This document shows positions 42,794 through 54,524 of a DNA stretch of 64,000 bases, piece by piece. Every line of letters starts with the position of its first letter. The first letter of the stretch is position 1. Source of the DNA: Plantago ovata. Taxonomy: Eukaryota > Streptophyta > Magnoliopsida > Lamiales > Plantaginaceae. The position numbers and the translations under genes are program-made. The stretch is from contig CM051455.1 of the NCBI GenBank assembly GCA_028274465.1, positions 76,680,489 to 76,744,488 on the forward strand, in the 5' to 3' direction. The notes beneath the pieces were generated by a model, which searched no databases, was not told the DNA's origin, and saw only the letters and a program-made list of their open reading frames with translations.

Positions 42794-45700
42794 ACTTCAG
42801 CCACGGAGACTAACAATGCAATTTGGCACTTTGACAGTGGTTGTGGAAAGCACATGACGGGTAACAAGAAAAACCTTATAAACTATAGCCGGTGATGTAA
42901 AGGTCCAACAATAAGGTTTGCTAGTGGAGGCTTTGGTTCTACTATAGGTTATGGTGACGTGAAGTTAGGATGCATTACCATTTCGGGAGTTCTTTATGTC
43001 AAAAATCTTAAGTTTAACCTTTTCAGCATGAGCCAATTCGTTGACAAAAGGATGCTTCGTCAAAATCAAAAGTGATGAATGTAAACTTATAGACTTTGAG
43101 ACAAAAAAGGTTATTATGGTTGCTAGAAGATCAGGAGGTTTGTATACTGTAGATTGGTCTTCAGCAATCGTTGAAAAATGCCTTGTCTCAGATCAAGATT
43201 GCCTTGCTGAAAAAGCATGGTTATGGCATAAACGAACAAGTCACCTAAACTTCAAGACGCTGAGTAAGCTGTCTAAAAAGGCACTTGTAGTTGGATTACC
43301 TAAGGTTACTTTAAAGAAGGATGGTGTTTGCAATACATGTTATCAAGGAAAGCAAACCAAATCTTCTTTTAAGAACAAGGCAGTACCGTCAACTACAAAA
43401 CCTTTACAACTCTTGCACATGGACTTGTTTGAATCTTCTTCAACAAGCTATGCTGGTAAGAAGTATGGTCTGGTGGTGGTAGATGACTATTCAAGATTCA
43501 CTTGGGTAGTATTTATCAAACACAAGTCTCAACCAAGGACTGAAATACCTAACTTGCTGAATAAGCTTGAAGTCATGAAAAATGACAAGGTACAAAGTCA
43601 TAAGAACAGACCATGGTACTGAGTTTGTAAACCAGTACATAACTGAGTATTGCACGTCTAAAGTCATAAAACATCAGTTATCCTCAGTAAGGACACCTCA
43701 ACAAAATGGTGTTGCTAAAAGGAAGAATCGTACCCTTAAGGAAGAAGCTAGAACAATGCTTGCTGACACTGAAATAAGTGAAGCTTATTGGGTTGAAGCG
43801 ATTAATACCGCCTGCTATACTCAAAATAGATGTTTGATAACTAAGGAATACAACAAAACTCCCTATGAGTTATTTGTTGTAAGACCTCATAACATCACCC
43901 ATCTAAGAGTATTTGGTTGAAAATGCTTTGTTCTTAACAATGGTAGAGAATACTTAAGAACATTTCAACCAAAGGCAGACGAAGCGATATTTCTTGGTTA
44001 CTCCTTGCATAGTAAAGCTTATAGAGTTTACAACAAAAAGGCACAAAAGATCGAAGAATCAGTGCATGTTGTATTCTATGAAAAGTCACAAGGAGTTCCT
44101 GCTGAATAAGAAATATCAGATTGTATGAAGAAGTTACTCATACACGAGCAAAGAACTGAATCTGATGCTAGGAAAGTGAAATCAATTGAACTAAATGATG
44201 ATTCTGACAATGACTCCCCTCCTTCGAGTCATGACAGGACAAATATAGTTTATGACAAAGAATTTCCAGCAAAAGACACAGTTGCTCCAGATGTTGCTGA
44301 AACTATGCAATTTCTTGTGCCTGCTGATGAGTTACCTCAAACCAGCAATGTTGAACAAGCAGTTGCTGATGAACCAATCTCAGCAGAGACACAACAAGAT
44401 ACCAGTAGTACTGAGCAAGTACATGCTGAACAACAAACTTATCCAAATCCAAAGAGCAGAAAACCTATTAATAAATGTATTAGAGATCATCCCTCTACGG
44501 ATATGATTGGTGATATTGACAAACGCCAAGTAACTAGATCCAAAGTATCTACTCATCAAGAACTTGTTGAAGAAGCAAACGTCATAGAAGTAGAAGCTTT
44601 GTTCTCTTGCTTTGTTTCAGAAATTTAACCCAAGACCATAGAAGAAGCTCTAATGCATTCTAAACGGATCAAGGCAATGCAAGAAGAACTGGATCAATTT
44701 GAAAGTAACAAAGTCTGGAAACTTGTACCTCTTGCTGAAGGAAAGAAAGAAATTGGTACAAAGTGGGTGTTCAGAAACAAGCTGAGTGAGTCTGGAGAAG
44801 TAACAAGGAACAAAGCACGTTTAGTTGCTCAAGGTTACTGTCAGACTAAAGGATTGGACTATGATGAGTCTTATGATCCAGTTGCAAGATTGGATGCAAT
44901 TAGGCTTTTCTTAGACTTTGCCGCTCACAATGACTTCATTGTTTATCAAATGGATGTTAAAAGTGCATTCCTAAATGGTGAACTTGTTGAAGAAGTCTAC
45001 TTAGAACAACCCCCTGGCTTTGAACTTCCCTCACCCAAGATGGTATACAAGCTTCAGAAAGCTGTATATGGTCTAAAGCAAGCACCAAGAGCTTGGTATG
45101 ATACCTTAGCTAAGTTCTTGCTGGATAATAGTTTCAAGAAAGGTGAAGTTGACAAAACCTTATTTACCATGAACCATGATGGTAAAATACTCTTAGTCCA
45201 GATTTATATGGATGACATAATATTTGGATCTAAGGACAAGCAACTTTGTGATGATTTTTCCAAACTCATGACAAACAAGTTTGAAATGAGTATGATGGGT
45301 AAATTGAATTATTTCCTAGGATTGCAAGTCAAGCAACTCAAAGATGGAATATTCATAAATCAAGCAAAGTATGCAAAGGAAATGCTCATAAAGTTCAGGA
45401 TCAAAGAGGAAGAAAAACTTGAAAAGATCCCTATGAGTGTTGGTACAAAATTGGGCTATGCTAAACAAGATAAGAGTGTTGATGAACACAAGTATAGGAA
45501 CTTCATTGGTTCTTTGCTGTATTTAACAGCAAGTAGACCTGACATTCAGTATGTTGTCTGTGTGTGTGCAAGATTTCAATCTGATCCAAGAGAATCACAC
45601 TACAAAGAGGCACTTAAGATACTGAAATATGTCAAAGGTACAGTCAATGTTGGATTATGGTATCCTAAAGATTTTGGATTGGAATTGGTTGGTTATTATG

Positions 45701-46153
45701 ATGTTGATCATGGAGGATCAACTCTTGATAGAAAAAGTACTTCTGGAACTTGTCAGTTTCTAGGTACTAGATTAATATCATGGTTCAGCAAGAAGCAAAC
45801 CTGTGTTGCCAATTCATCCACTGAATCTGAGTACATTGCGGCTGGTTGTTGCACAGCTCAAATCCTATGGATTCAACAACAATTAAGAGATTATGGTATT
45901 TCTGCAAAGAAAACACCAATCTTTTGTGATAATACAAGCTATTGCTATCACGCAAAATCCTAAGTTCCACTCAAGGACAAAGCACATTGATATTAGACAT
46001 CATTTCATTAGAGATCATGTGGAAAAAGGTGACATTGAGGTTGTGAAAGTAGGTACTGATGATCAACTTGCTGACATCTTTACCAAGCCCCTACCAGATA
46101 ATAGGTTCGCAATGCTAAGGTATAACCTTGGATTGATTGAACTACCTCAATAG
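42794..46153 (+). pseudogene. Copia G pol (broken)
   Basis: Follows in the order FDSGCGKHMTGN, H-H-C-C zinc domain, integrase core, linker, RT and RNase H, ending LIELPQ with a stop at 46151-46153. The catalytic Glu of integrase (E in QNGVAERKN) is Lys here (43717-43719). RT has YMDD (45205-45216) where I and F have YVDD. RNase H retains STESEYIAAGCC. Stops and shifts occur near 42893, 43055, 43600, 43920, 44108, 44626 and 45950. Confidence 0.85.
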
Positions 46154-46948
46154 TAAGGATACATTTGGTAGATTGCTGAAACAGGCATTCAGCAAGCCAA
46201 AGTATGCTTACATAAAGTCCCTTTCACTAATTTCTTCTAAAAAGAAATGATAGTACACTACATGATTGCTGAAACATGCATTCAAGTAATTCCTTCAAAC
46301 CGGGTATTTATTAGGAAACTTGATCACTTGCTGAGACGGGTACTCGGTAAAGAAAAACTTTAAAGATTGCTGAAGCTGGCATTCAAACAATCAAAGATAC
46401 TGAAACAGGTATTCAAGTATCAAAAGAAAAATCTGAGACGGGAACTCAGCAAAGAGCAAGAATACTTCTCAAATTTTACCTAAGCATATCTCAATATAAA
46501 AAGAATTTGCTGAGATGGGAACTCAGAAATGTCTTTTAAAAGAAATATGAGATATTTGATTAAGGGGGAATTTTCAGCAAATACAAGGCTTGTTACCTGA
46601 AAAGGTAAGTGCCAAAGTCAAAATTGAATAAAATCGCTGAAATTCTTATTTACTTCACCAAGTCATTAGCGTTGGAGTAAAAGAGATCAAATCCCGTGAA
46701 TCAAGGTAAAATCAATTTGTGATGTTAATCGTGGCACAGATAAACTCGCTGTTAATCATGACATGAAATACAATCGTGGCCATTGATTTTAAAGAAGTTT
46801 TTGATCCAACGGTTGATATTACTTAGAGAAAGTATGCTCTTACGGTTTTTGTTAGTGGTAATGCAAAGGCTCCACTAACACAGATGAATCTTTGTTTTAC
46901 CCTTGTTGAGAACTCAAAACCATTGAGCTTATCACACAACAGAGACAC
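46154..46948 (+). other. Copia G pol-3' ORF spacer with stem-loop array
   Basis: Small hairpins with the loop ACRGGNA: GCTGAAACAGGCATTCAGC at 46175-46193, CTGAGACGGGTACTCGG at 46331-46347, GCTGAAGCTGGCATTCA near 46368, CTGAAACAGGTATTCA near 46399, CTGAGACGGGAACTCAG near 46432, CTGAGATGGGAACTCAG at 46510-46526. The last ~350 bp before the TATA box matches I (gttaatcatgacatgaaat, tttttgttagtgg). Confidence 0.7.
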
Positions 46949-46956
46949 TATATAAA
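46949..46956 (+). promoter_or_regulatory. TATA box upstream of the G 3' ORF
   Basis: TATATAAA in agagacactatataaatg, 157 bp before the ATG at 47106. It is conserved in F and I. Confidence 0.55.
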
Positions 46957-47105
46957 TGAAGAGTTAGAGAAAGACAAAATTCTTTAACTCACATTTCCTT
47001 TCTCTGCAAATTCTCTAGCCTGTGCTCTGAATTCACTGTACCTCCGATCAAAAAGAAAAACTCTCTTTTTCGTACATTTCTTAAAACCCTCCTACTATAT
47101 AAGAG

Positions 47106-47394
47106 ATGTCTCCCAAGAGACAATCATCTAAGACCTCTAAGTCACCAAAGGCAGACAGTGCTGGAAAAAGCACTACTCCGATTGAAAATCCGGCAAACAC
47201 AGTGAAAATTGTGTTGAAAAACGACCGAATAACCGAGAGACCCATGCCGCCTGCATATCTCGACACTGCAAAGTGTGAGCAGATGATGCAGCGGGGCGGA
47301 TTTTCCAAAGAGAAGTATATCCGATACTTCTATGAACAAGATTTGGACGAAGAAAACGAAGAGGCGTTGAACTTGATTAATCAACAAGGCCTTC
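47106..47394 (+). pseudogene. Copia G 3' ORF, N-terminal fragment
   Basis: Starts MSPKRQSSKTSKSPKADSAG and runs through VLKNDRITERPMPPAYLDTA and KYIRYFYEQDLDEENEEALN. It is cut at the inversion with H. The basic N-terminus and the first part of the globular region agree with F and I. Confidence 0.75.
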
Positions 47395-47489
47395 GTGATC
47401 GTCCGTTAGTACGACTAACTCGAGATGTTTCTTAATTTGTATTCTTCTTCTTCATCATCGTCCGTTAGTATGACTAACTCGAGATGTTT
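47395..47489. repeat. Inversion junction G/H with a 33-bp direct repeat
   Basis: At the change of orientation, the piece beginning atcgtccgttagtacgacta occurs at 47398-47430 and again at 47457-47489 with one difference. The second copy is the natural H sequence; the first is an extra copy at the joint. This fits template switching during repair. Confidence 0.75.
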
Positions 47490-49640
47490 GTACATTGCAG
47501 CACTTGTAACTTCCTCTTCTTCATTGATTTTGTGGGGATCAGCCACCACTGGTACAAAGGAACCCTTGAGCATCACAACTTGTTCAGCAGGAGAGGCACT
47601 CTTGAACTTTGCTTTCATATTTTCTCTGATTAGAGCAATCACATTTGAGCTCATTAGCTGAGAATATGTAAGCTCTTATGGAAATATTGAGTATACAAAT
47701 GTCTCGAGTCTCAGTAAAGAGATTCTCTTTTTCTCATTGGACAGATGAAGGAGAAGATCAGAGAAATCCATCCTTCTATACCGTTGTCAGTTGCTGACAG
47801 ACTTAGCAACTCTGGTCAAGGTATTCTTTTTTAAGTTTGAGTAGAGTTCGTCGGAACTAACTTCAAGATCTTCAGTGATGTGAACCACTTCAGTGGTCTC
47901 CTTTTGAGCCTGAAAGAGAATAAAGTTAAGTTCAGGAAGGTTTTGGAAAATAGTTTTAGAGTCTAAAACTGTAACATGATTTACCTATTGATGTTCAGCA
48001 AGCTCATGTTCCACACCAAGTTGTGCTGGTACTATTTCCATTGCTTGAGGAGCTTGGGCAGCATCCTTGAATTGTTCATCCTGAAATAACTTTATATTAG
48101 ATACAAGTACTAAGTTTTCAAACTTAGTAGAGTTACCAAAACTTTCATCTACCTACTGAACAGGAGTTGTGGATTCTGGTGCAGAAGTTTCAGCAATCTT
48201 CTGACTTGTATCTTGAGAAGTCTGTAAAGAAATAATTATATCAGCAAAAGATAAAGTTTCAAATAGTGAAGTTTTGCTTATATCTGAGTTAACTACCTAC
48301 TGAAGAAGGGCAGGTGGTGACTCAGTGCTAATGATAGCATCTTCATTATCTGGGACTTGTTCTTCAGCAGACTTCTTTTCTTGCTCTAGGTGAGAAGGCT
48401 GTGCAGATTCAGCAATCTCCCTTGTCTCTGAAATGACAAGTTGAGCAGAGACATCTTGACCTTTTAGTTCACTACTTGTCATGAACATGTCTACTGACTT
48501 GTTGGAGTTGTCTTAAATCTCCAAGTCCATTTGCTGGCTTAGGTCAGTCAGCACCAGTTGATGCTTTGTCAATAGAGGTCAAAGGTGAACAAGGTCTAAT
48601 ATTCTTAGCATCTTGAGGTGCGTCGTCAAATACTGTCTCTTGTTGTGTTTCAGCAACCTCTTGGACTTGAACCATTGCAGTCTCATCAAGTGGTTCTTCA
48701 GCAATTGCAGCTTCAACAATTTCTGGGAGCGGATTAGCTGCTTGTTCAACAACTATCTCTTCAGCAACATTGTCAGCAAGTGCAGCTCTTCTCAAGTCTG
48801 CATCAATATCACTTGCTTGTTCCAGAGTGTTGTCATCAAGATTATTTACAATGTAGATATCGGGGACTTGGCAGGAATTTCATTTCCACTGCCATGTGGT
48901 CTTGCATCAGCAGATGTATCGACATTAGGTTGATTGTTGAAGGCTTCTGCAAATACTTCAACATTGTTGAAGGCTTCTGCAAACACTTCAACAACATCTA
49001 CTGCAGTGGCTTGCGTTGCAGCAACCACTGGAGCATCATCTGATAAGTCATGGACGATTGAAATAGACTTACGTGCCGTTATTTTCTTTCTTGGGTAAGT
49101 CTTTGTCCGTTTCTTCTTAGGAAAAGGATCATCTAATGACGCTGCAGTTTGAGTGTCATCATCAGCTTTTCTCTTTTTCTTCTTAGATTTCTCACTGGGT
49201 GCATTAGTTTCAGCAACTGCAGTGGCTTCAGCAGCAACATTTGCAGCTGTTGCATTCTCAGCAACATTTGTAGTTGTTGTATACTTACCTTGCTGATCAA
49301 CATCTGCAGCTGTTGCATTCATGCACTGATTATCAGTCTCAGCAACATTTGCAGCTGTTGTCTTCTTTGACTTCTTGTCAGCAAGCTTAGGTCCGATCTG
49401 CTTGTAGAAGGCACTTCCCACATTGCATACAGATTTCTTAATCGGCAATGGGTTTCTTAGCTGAATCCTGAAGTGTTCAAGGATGTAGCATACTTTCAAT
49501 CCATACATCACTGGAAAGGTAGGTGAGACTGTGTTGTCTTCAACCTTTACCTTGAACTTAGTAACACAATCTACAAGTCTGTTGAAAATGTACTTAGCCC
49601 AGTTGAGCTCAGTTTTATTCTCATGGATATACATCAGCAG
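47435..49640 (-). mobile_element. Copia H: inverted piece of a 3' ORF
   Basis: Minus strand, matching F from about 24918 down to 22740. It contains no LTR and no pol. One end is the G junction, the other is the K LTR at 49641. The site where F carries the solo LTR is empty here. Confidence 0.8.
47435..49640 (-). pseudogene. Copia H 3' ORF, middle part (broken)
   Basis: From 49640 down: LLMYIHENKTELNWAKYIFN, FRIQLRNPLPIKKSVCNVG, KSKKKKRKADDDTQ, PKKKRTKTYPRKK, DLSDDAPVVA, SGNEIP, then acidic Val/Ala/Glu repeats, SSELKGQDVSAQLVISETRE, candidate introns, and finally MKAKFKSASPAEQVVMLKGS with a DDDEEEE tail. Frameshifts near 48870 and 48515 and a stop near 48296 break it. The splice-like signals gtagttaactc...ttctttacag and gtaaatcatg...tctctttcag are retained. 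Confidence 0.7.
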
Positions 49641-52215
49641 TGTAACGCCCCGTATTTTTTTATTCATTTTTTTAATTATTTAATTACCTAAGTAATTTAT
49701 TTTATTCGATAATTATTTATTTTCTTTTCCACGCAACCGGATTCGTCATTTAATAGTTCGCGTACAATTTTCGCTCCGTTCCATTTTGGATCAGCTAGCA
49801 AGCTAATTTGAGAGGCCCAAATTGAATTAGTTTTGTTGGCCCAACTTTAATGGTCCATGTCTCAAAGCCCATTTGAGGGTCCATTCTTGCAACCCTAATA
49901 TAGCAACTTTTCCCCACCTTCCCTCATTCCTTCTCCTACACCACTACACTCAGAGAAAAGGAAGAAGAAAAGAAACAAAACTCTCTGCCTCTCTCTCGTT
50001 CCTCATCCAAACTCCATCTTTGCATCTCACTTTCTCACCATCATCATCCGAAATCATCATCACCATTATCATCTCACAATCATCATCAACCGCATCATCA
50101 TCATCACCACCTCTACACCTCCTGGCCGCAACCACCGACCTGTTGCTAGCTGCTCCGTCCCAGCTCGATTTTGCTCCGGATCTGCCCTTTCCGATTCAGT
50201 TTTAGTCGAATTGCCCCGGCTCTGCTTTTGTTCGTCTGCTCCGATTTGTCTCCGTCCAGATCTGTTCGGGCTTTGTCTGTTCCGTTCGATCCACCCCGGC
50301 ACTGTTTTTTGCTCGTCTTTTCCTCCGTTCTGGTAATTTGCTTCATTCCTGCTCGAGTTTTGGTTTAAGATTCGTAGTTCGAACCTAGTTTGACATTCTT
50401 TTCTTTGTAAAATTCGCAGTTTCATTTCCAGATCCGTTCAAGGTAGGGGATCGATACTCTATTCTTTCTTTTTCTTTCCTTTTATGCCCATTTTACCCCT
50501 GTTACGTTTCTGGCCTCGAACTGAACTTTAAACTCGGACTTAAGATGGGACTAGATCGATTAATGTTGTTATTCTGGACTTCGACTTAACTGGTTTGACC
50601 TTACGAGAACGTTTGGATTCTGACTTTGTTAATGTGTTGACCGAATTGAACTTGTAAGACTGAACTGGACTGTGTAAGGGAAGGGTTGAGACTGACATGG
50701 GTTTGGTTCGTTTTCGTTGGAAACGTTTGTTATGATTTAGTTTCTGTTGAGGTTGTTGGGTAATTTCAGAGAACTTTGAGTACCTTTTTGCAAACTGAAT
50801 TTGACTGTATTTGACCAAGGACTGGTTTGAGATTTCTGAAAGCTTAAGGACTTTTTGTAATTACTGTTCTGAGGGTAAATTAGTAATTTCATAATCTCTG
50901 GACTAAATTGTTAATCTGAGTTTCTTTTTAGGACCGTTCTGAAGTTCATAGAAACTATAGTACTGTTTTGCAAATAACTGTGAGGGTATTTTGGTAATTT
51001 GGAAATCTGAGTTTAAAAATGTTTTCTTAAAGCTAGTGAAGTTATTAGTTTCTGCCCTGATGAAGTTGATTAATTAACTATCTTCTAGCTTAGTTGGTTA
51101 AGGGTTGTGTGACTAACTTAAAGGTCCCGAGTTCAAGCCCCTTCTTTGCCACTCTTTCACCGAACTTTTTTCTTATCCGTTTAGCTTTTGTTCGACTTAT
51201 AGTTAGTAACTAGACAATTTCTTTTTAGGTGCTCCGTCCGTTAGCTCTTAATTCGCTGTGGTTTGAGGACCGTTGCTCGCAAAGTTTAAGGTGAGTGTTC
51301 ACTCAAAAGTTTGTTTGTTTTTAAAACCTGGAAGGCAATTTGCTATGCATGTATATATACATTTGTGTATTGTATTCTTTATGCTACTGCTTTAAAAGTA
51401 AATATGCCCTATGCATGACCATTTTACTTTATTATGTACGGTGTTGTTCTGTTTGTATTGACTCTTCTGCAGGAATGTAACTCGGTTATCCGAGCACTTT
51501 CTCTGTTATTGTTTCTGTCTGTTTCTATGTGGCCGGTCGATTAGGTTGTAACTAGGTAAACTTGGGTAGTGTGGACTATCGGGTTTATTTGGTTATTGAC
51601 TAGTCTATTCCCTTTTAGACGCGAGGCAGAAGTCGCTGAGGTCTATTATGGTCGTAGGTTCTGTTTCTGTTTCTGTCTAGAGTTGTACCCTCTGGAGGGA
51701 GCTATAAGGGCATTCTGGGAGTAGGAGTAACAAGGCGGGCTGCACCAACGGACTTCACCTTATCTGTTTCTATTTGTCTCTGTTATGTTATTTGTTTCTG
51801 TTACTGCTTTGCTTGCTACAAATGTTTGTTTTCGAAACCGTTTACTTTTCTGTCTATTAAACTTAGAACCTCACTGAGATTCTTTATCTCACACTCTTTC
51901 TGTTTTCAAAATTCTTTCCTTGTAGATTCTGTTAAAGAAGATCAAGTCTAGACGTCCAGCGACTGAGAGTTACGTTTGGGGAGCTCGTGGGATTTTATTT
52001 ACTAGAAATAAGAAGAAACACTCTTTCATCTTCACTGTCTGTTCATTTAAATTTGACTTTGATTTTAATTACCGTATCTCTATTCTACTTTAAAATTTGT
52101 AAGCTCGCGCCAAAACCCGTTTCTTTTCATTTATTGAAGATCGTTGTTTTCGAATTTTCGAAATTACTTTTATTTCAAGAAATTAATTCTTTTTAAAAAA
52201 ATCGGTACCGTTACA
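49641..52215 (+). repeat. Long LTR K (gypsy type)
   Basis: About 2,575 bp, starting TGTAACGCCCCG and ending GGTACCGTTACA, with 7-bp inverted ends TGTAACG/CGTTACA. A primer site follows two bases later. LTRs of this length with an initiator-Met primer site are typical of Del/Tekay chromoviruses (family knowledge; assignment is inference). Contents include a CAT/ATC-rich stretch (50040-50110) and a tRNA-like unit (51086-51139). It inserted into copia H after catcagcag. Confidence 0.65.
51080..51160 (+). ncRNA. tRNA-derived (SINE-like) sequence within LTR K
   Basis: tagcttagttgg (51086-51097) fits the RNA polymerase III A box, and gagttcaagcc (51129-51139) fits the B box, with tRNA-like spacing of about 31 bases and ggtcccgagttcaagccc context. 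A complete cloverleaf is not clear, so it is more likely a SINE head or tRNA relic than a working tRNA. Confidence 0.4.
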
Positions 52216-52861
52216 GTTGGAATCAGAGCTTGAGTTCAAACTCAAGCTTGCTAGGATAGGATCTTCTGGCCTTTGGGGGTGTATGTGAGGGTCCGAGTTG
52301 CTGGATATAGATTGAGTTGTTTTGTTCTGTCTCTTATACTGTTTAGTCTTCCGCACTAACTCTGAGCTGTTCCATTTGCACGTCACCTGTCCTACTGTTT
52401 TGTTTTCCAAAACTGTCTTGTTGTTGATTCTGTTAAACCTCAATAATAAGCTTATGATTGTCATTTTTGTTCGCTTTCTTTACGACTATTTGATTGTTTA
52501 TTTTAAATGCATGAGTATTTGTTTAAAAGTATGTTTATTTACGATAATGTCATTAGTTGCATGATTTAAGGTCTTATCACTTATTTATGCATTGTTTTAC
52601 TTATTGAAGTTCACATATGTTCTTGCTTGGTTCTGTCGTATTGCGATTATTGTTTAACACAGGTCGACATAAATCACTGGCAGGCAGCCGACTGTTTAAG
52701 TGATTCATGTTAACCGAGGTCAAATGACTGATCACTTTATGAGAGAACGCTTTTATTGCATGCTTAATGTTCAAGAATCTTTTCCGCCACATATGAATTT
52801 GCTACTTATGTTTTATCCTTGTTTTTCAATTTATGTCTGCCTTGCATGATAGGTTAGACAC
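52216..52861 (+). other. Leader of gypsy K with primer site, truncated
   Basis: The primer site TGGAATCAGAGC (52218-52229) differs from the Met-initiator consensus by one base. About 630 bp of noncoding leader follow; no gag is reached before copia I begins at 52862. Confidence 0.6.
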
Positions 52862-54414
52862 TGTTAGGAAACTTGTAATTTTGATGAACAATTAATCATA
52901 CTAAATTAAGGAAAGTCCAGTAACTAGTACTCTTAAGGTCTATAGGAATTTAGAATTTTAAGGACATTGTAAAAGAGGAACGTTTGCTGAAGACTTAGAG
53001 TAGGTGCTAGATAGGTTAGTTTTACCGCTTATAATGTATCTTGTTTTCTGAAAAGAAATACAACCTATTGAAGCATTTGCTGATGATGTACTTTGTTTAC
53101 ACAAACAAACTATTGAAGCATTTAGAATCGTTCAGAAACTTGAAGAATTCGAAGATCTGAAGACTATAAGATTTCTGAAGACTGGTATCTACAAAGGCAC
53201 ATGTTGCTCAGAAAGTGGAAACTTCAGCAACAACATTGCATAAGTGAAAATCTAAACGACAGAGTAGGTTGTGCTTGCTGAAACTGAGACTGACCACTTG
53301 CTGAAAGTACTTGTATTTGCGCTCCAATGTTACTGTTTGAATTTTATTCTAATAAGCATTAAATGCAAAGCATGCACGCGAAGGACATGAATACTAGAAG
53401 ACAAACAAAGGACGCTGCTGAAAGTACAAAACCAAGATAGTGACATTTTAAGGAACAAAAGCCTTAGAATTTGAAATTCAAACGACTCCTTATTTTCACT
53501 ATAAATAGAGGTCATCCGGCAAAGAGTTGAAGTGTGTCAACAACGTGATCAAACTCTCACTTGTGCTTAAACTCACATACCCTTCAAATACTCTTTACTG
53601 CCATTGATCCGTTCCAAGACTTAAAGCTTGAAAAAGCTACTTGTGAAGAAGTAGAACTTACACGTCTAAGAAATTAGTTAAGTGTTCTTTCTTTCTTTCG
53701 AACAAGAACAAGTCTTGACACCAGAAACAATCAAACTTGTTTACTGCAAAGTATTCAAAGTTTTGTTTCTTAGATTACTTGTTGTAACTGAATAAGCTAT
53801 AATTAAGTTATCTCATCCCAAACCTCTCTAACCGAAAATACACCCTTTCAGGCGTGATATTCTGGGGGAACTTAATCAAGCATAGTGTTGCTGATTAAAA
53901 GTCCCAAGTTTGGTGGAGAACAATGTTTCGTTCTCTAGTTAGGTTGGAAACGAAGCAAGTGTGCTTTGGTTTCTGTTTGGATAGCTCTAGATAGGTGTTG
54001 TAAGGAACCTCAAACTTATCTTAGTGGATTCTGTCCTAGAAAGGACAAAGTGGATTAGTTGAGAGATTATGCCACTCTCAGATACCACTATAAAAAGTGT
54101 TTGTGTGATTTACTTACTGTATTTAGTTTTCAGCAAAGCATATCTATCTGTACACAGTCACTCACTTCACTTGCTGAAACTTTCACTTACTGACAAAACA
54201 CTTATTGTATCAAAAACTTCCGCTCTCTGATTTTATGTATCAGCAAAACTAGTTACTGAGAAGTAACTTGCGCTCGCTGAGAAAATTAAGTATCAGCAAA
54301 CTCATTATTGAAAAGTAATAAGTACTTGCTGAGAATGTTTTTAAACTACGAAAGTTTGAAAAGACTATTCACACCCCCCCTCTAGTCTTTTCTTGTTGTT
54401 TAAAGGGACCAACA
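52862..54414 (+). repeat. 5' LTR of copia I
   Basis: 1,553 bp, TGTTAGGAAACTTG to GGGACCAACA. The likely promoter is ctataaatag at 53499-53508. The many ttgctga/tcagcaa words (for example at 53095, 53275, 53300) and the C-rich run at 54373-54380 are family traits. Confidence 0.95.
53499..53508 (+). promoter_or_regulatory. LTR promoter TATA box of copia I
   Basis: ctataaatag in tttcactataaatagaggtc. It is conserved in the LTRs of F and J (cactataaatagagg). Confidence 0.6.
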
Positions 54415-54416
54415 AG

Positions 54417-54428
54417 TGGTATCAGAGC
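54417..54428 (+). promoter_or_regulatory. Primer binding site of copia I
   Basis: TGGTATCAGAGC, an exact match to the common plant copia initiator tRNA-Met site, two bases after the LTR end. Confidence 0.9.
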
Positions 54429-54524
54429 TGGAGGTTCTTTAACCTTCAGCACTGAACCTAGATCCCCTTAGGTGCTTTCCGTATCACTCTCACTTGATCA
54501 GTTTGGTATTCTTTTTCTGACAGG

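Larger units (their letters stand above)
41126..47394 (+). mobile_element. Copia G: 5'-truncated copy with gag, pol and start of the 3' ORF
   Basis: Begins abruptly inside gag at about 41126, beside the MADS-derived gene flank, with no LTR. It carries gag C-terminal half, pol, the stem-loop spacer, the TATA box and the first ~97 codons of the 3' ORF. At 47394 it joins copia H in inverted orientation. Confidence 0.85.

Noticed and set aside
49873..50425. Frames on both strands near the start of LTR K
   Set aside because: CAT/ATC-rich low complexity within an LTR; no domain.
51086..51139. Functional tRNA gene
   Set aside because: A and B boxes are present, but acceptor and anticodon stems are not convincing.
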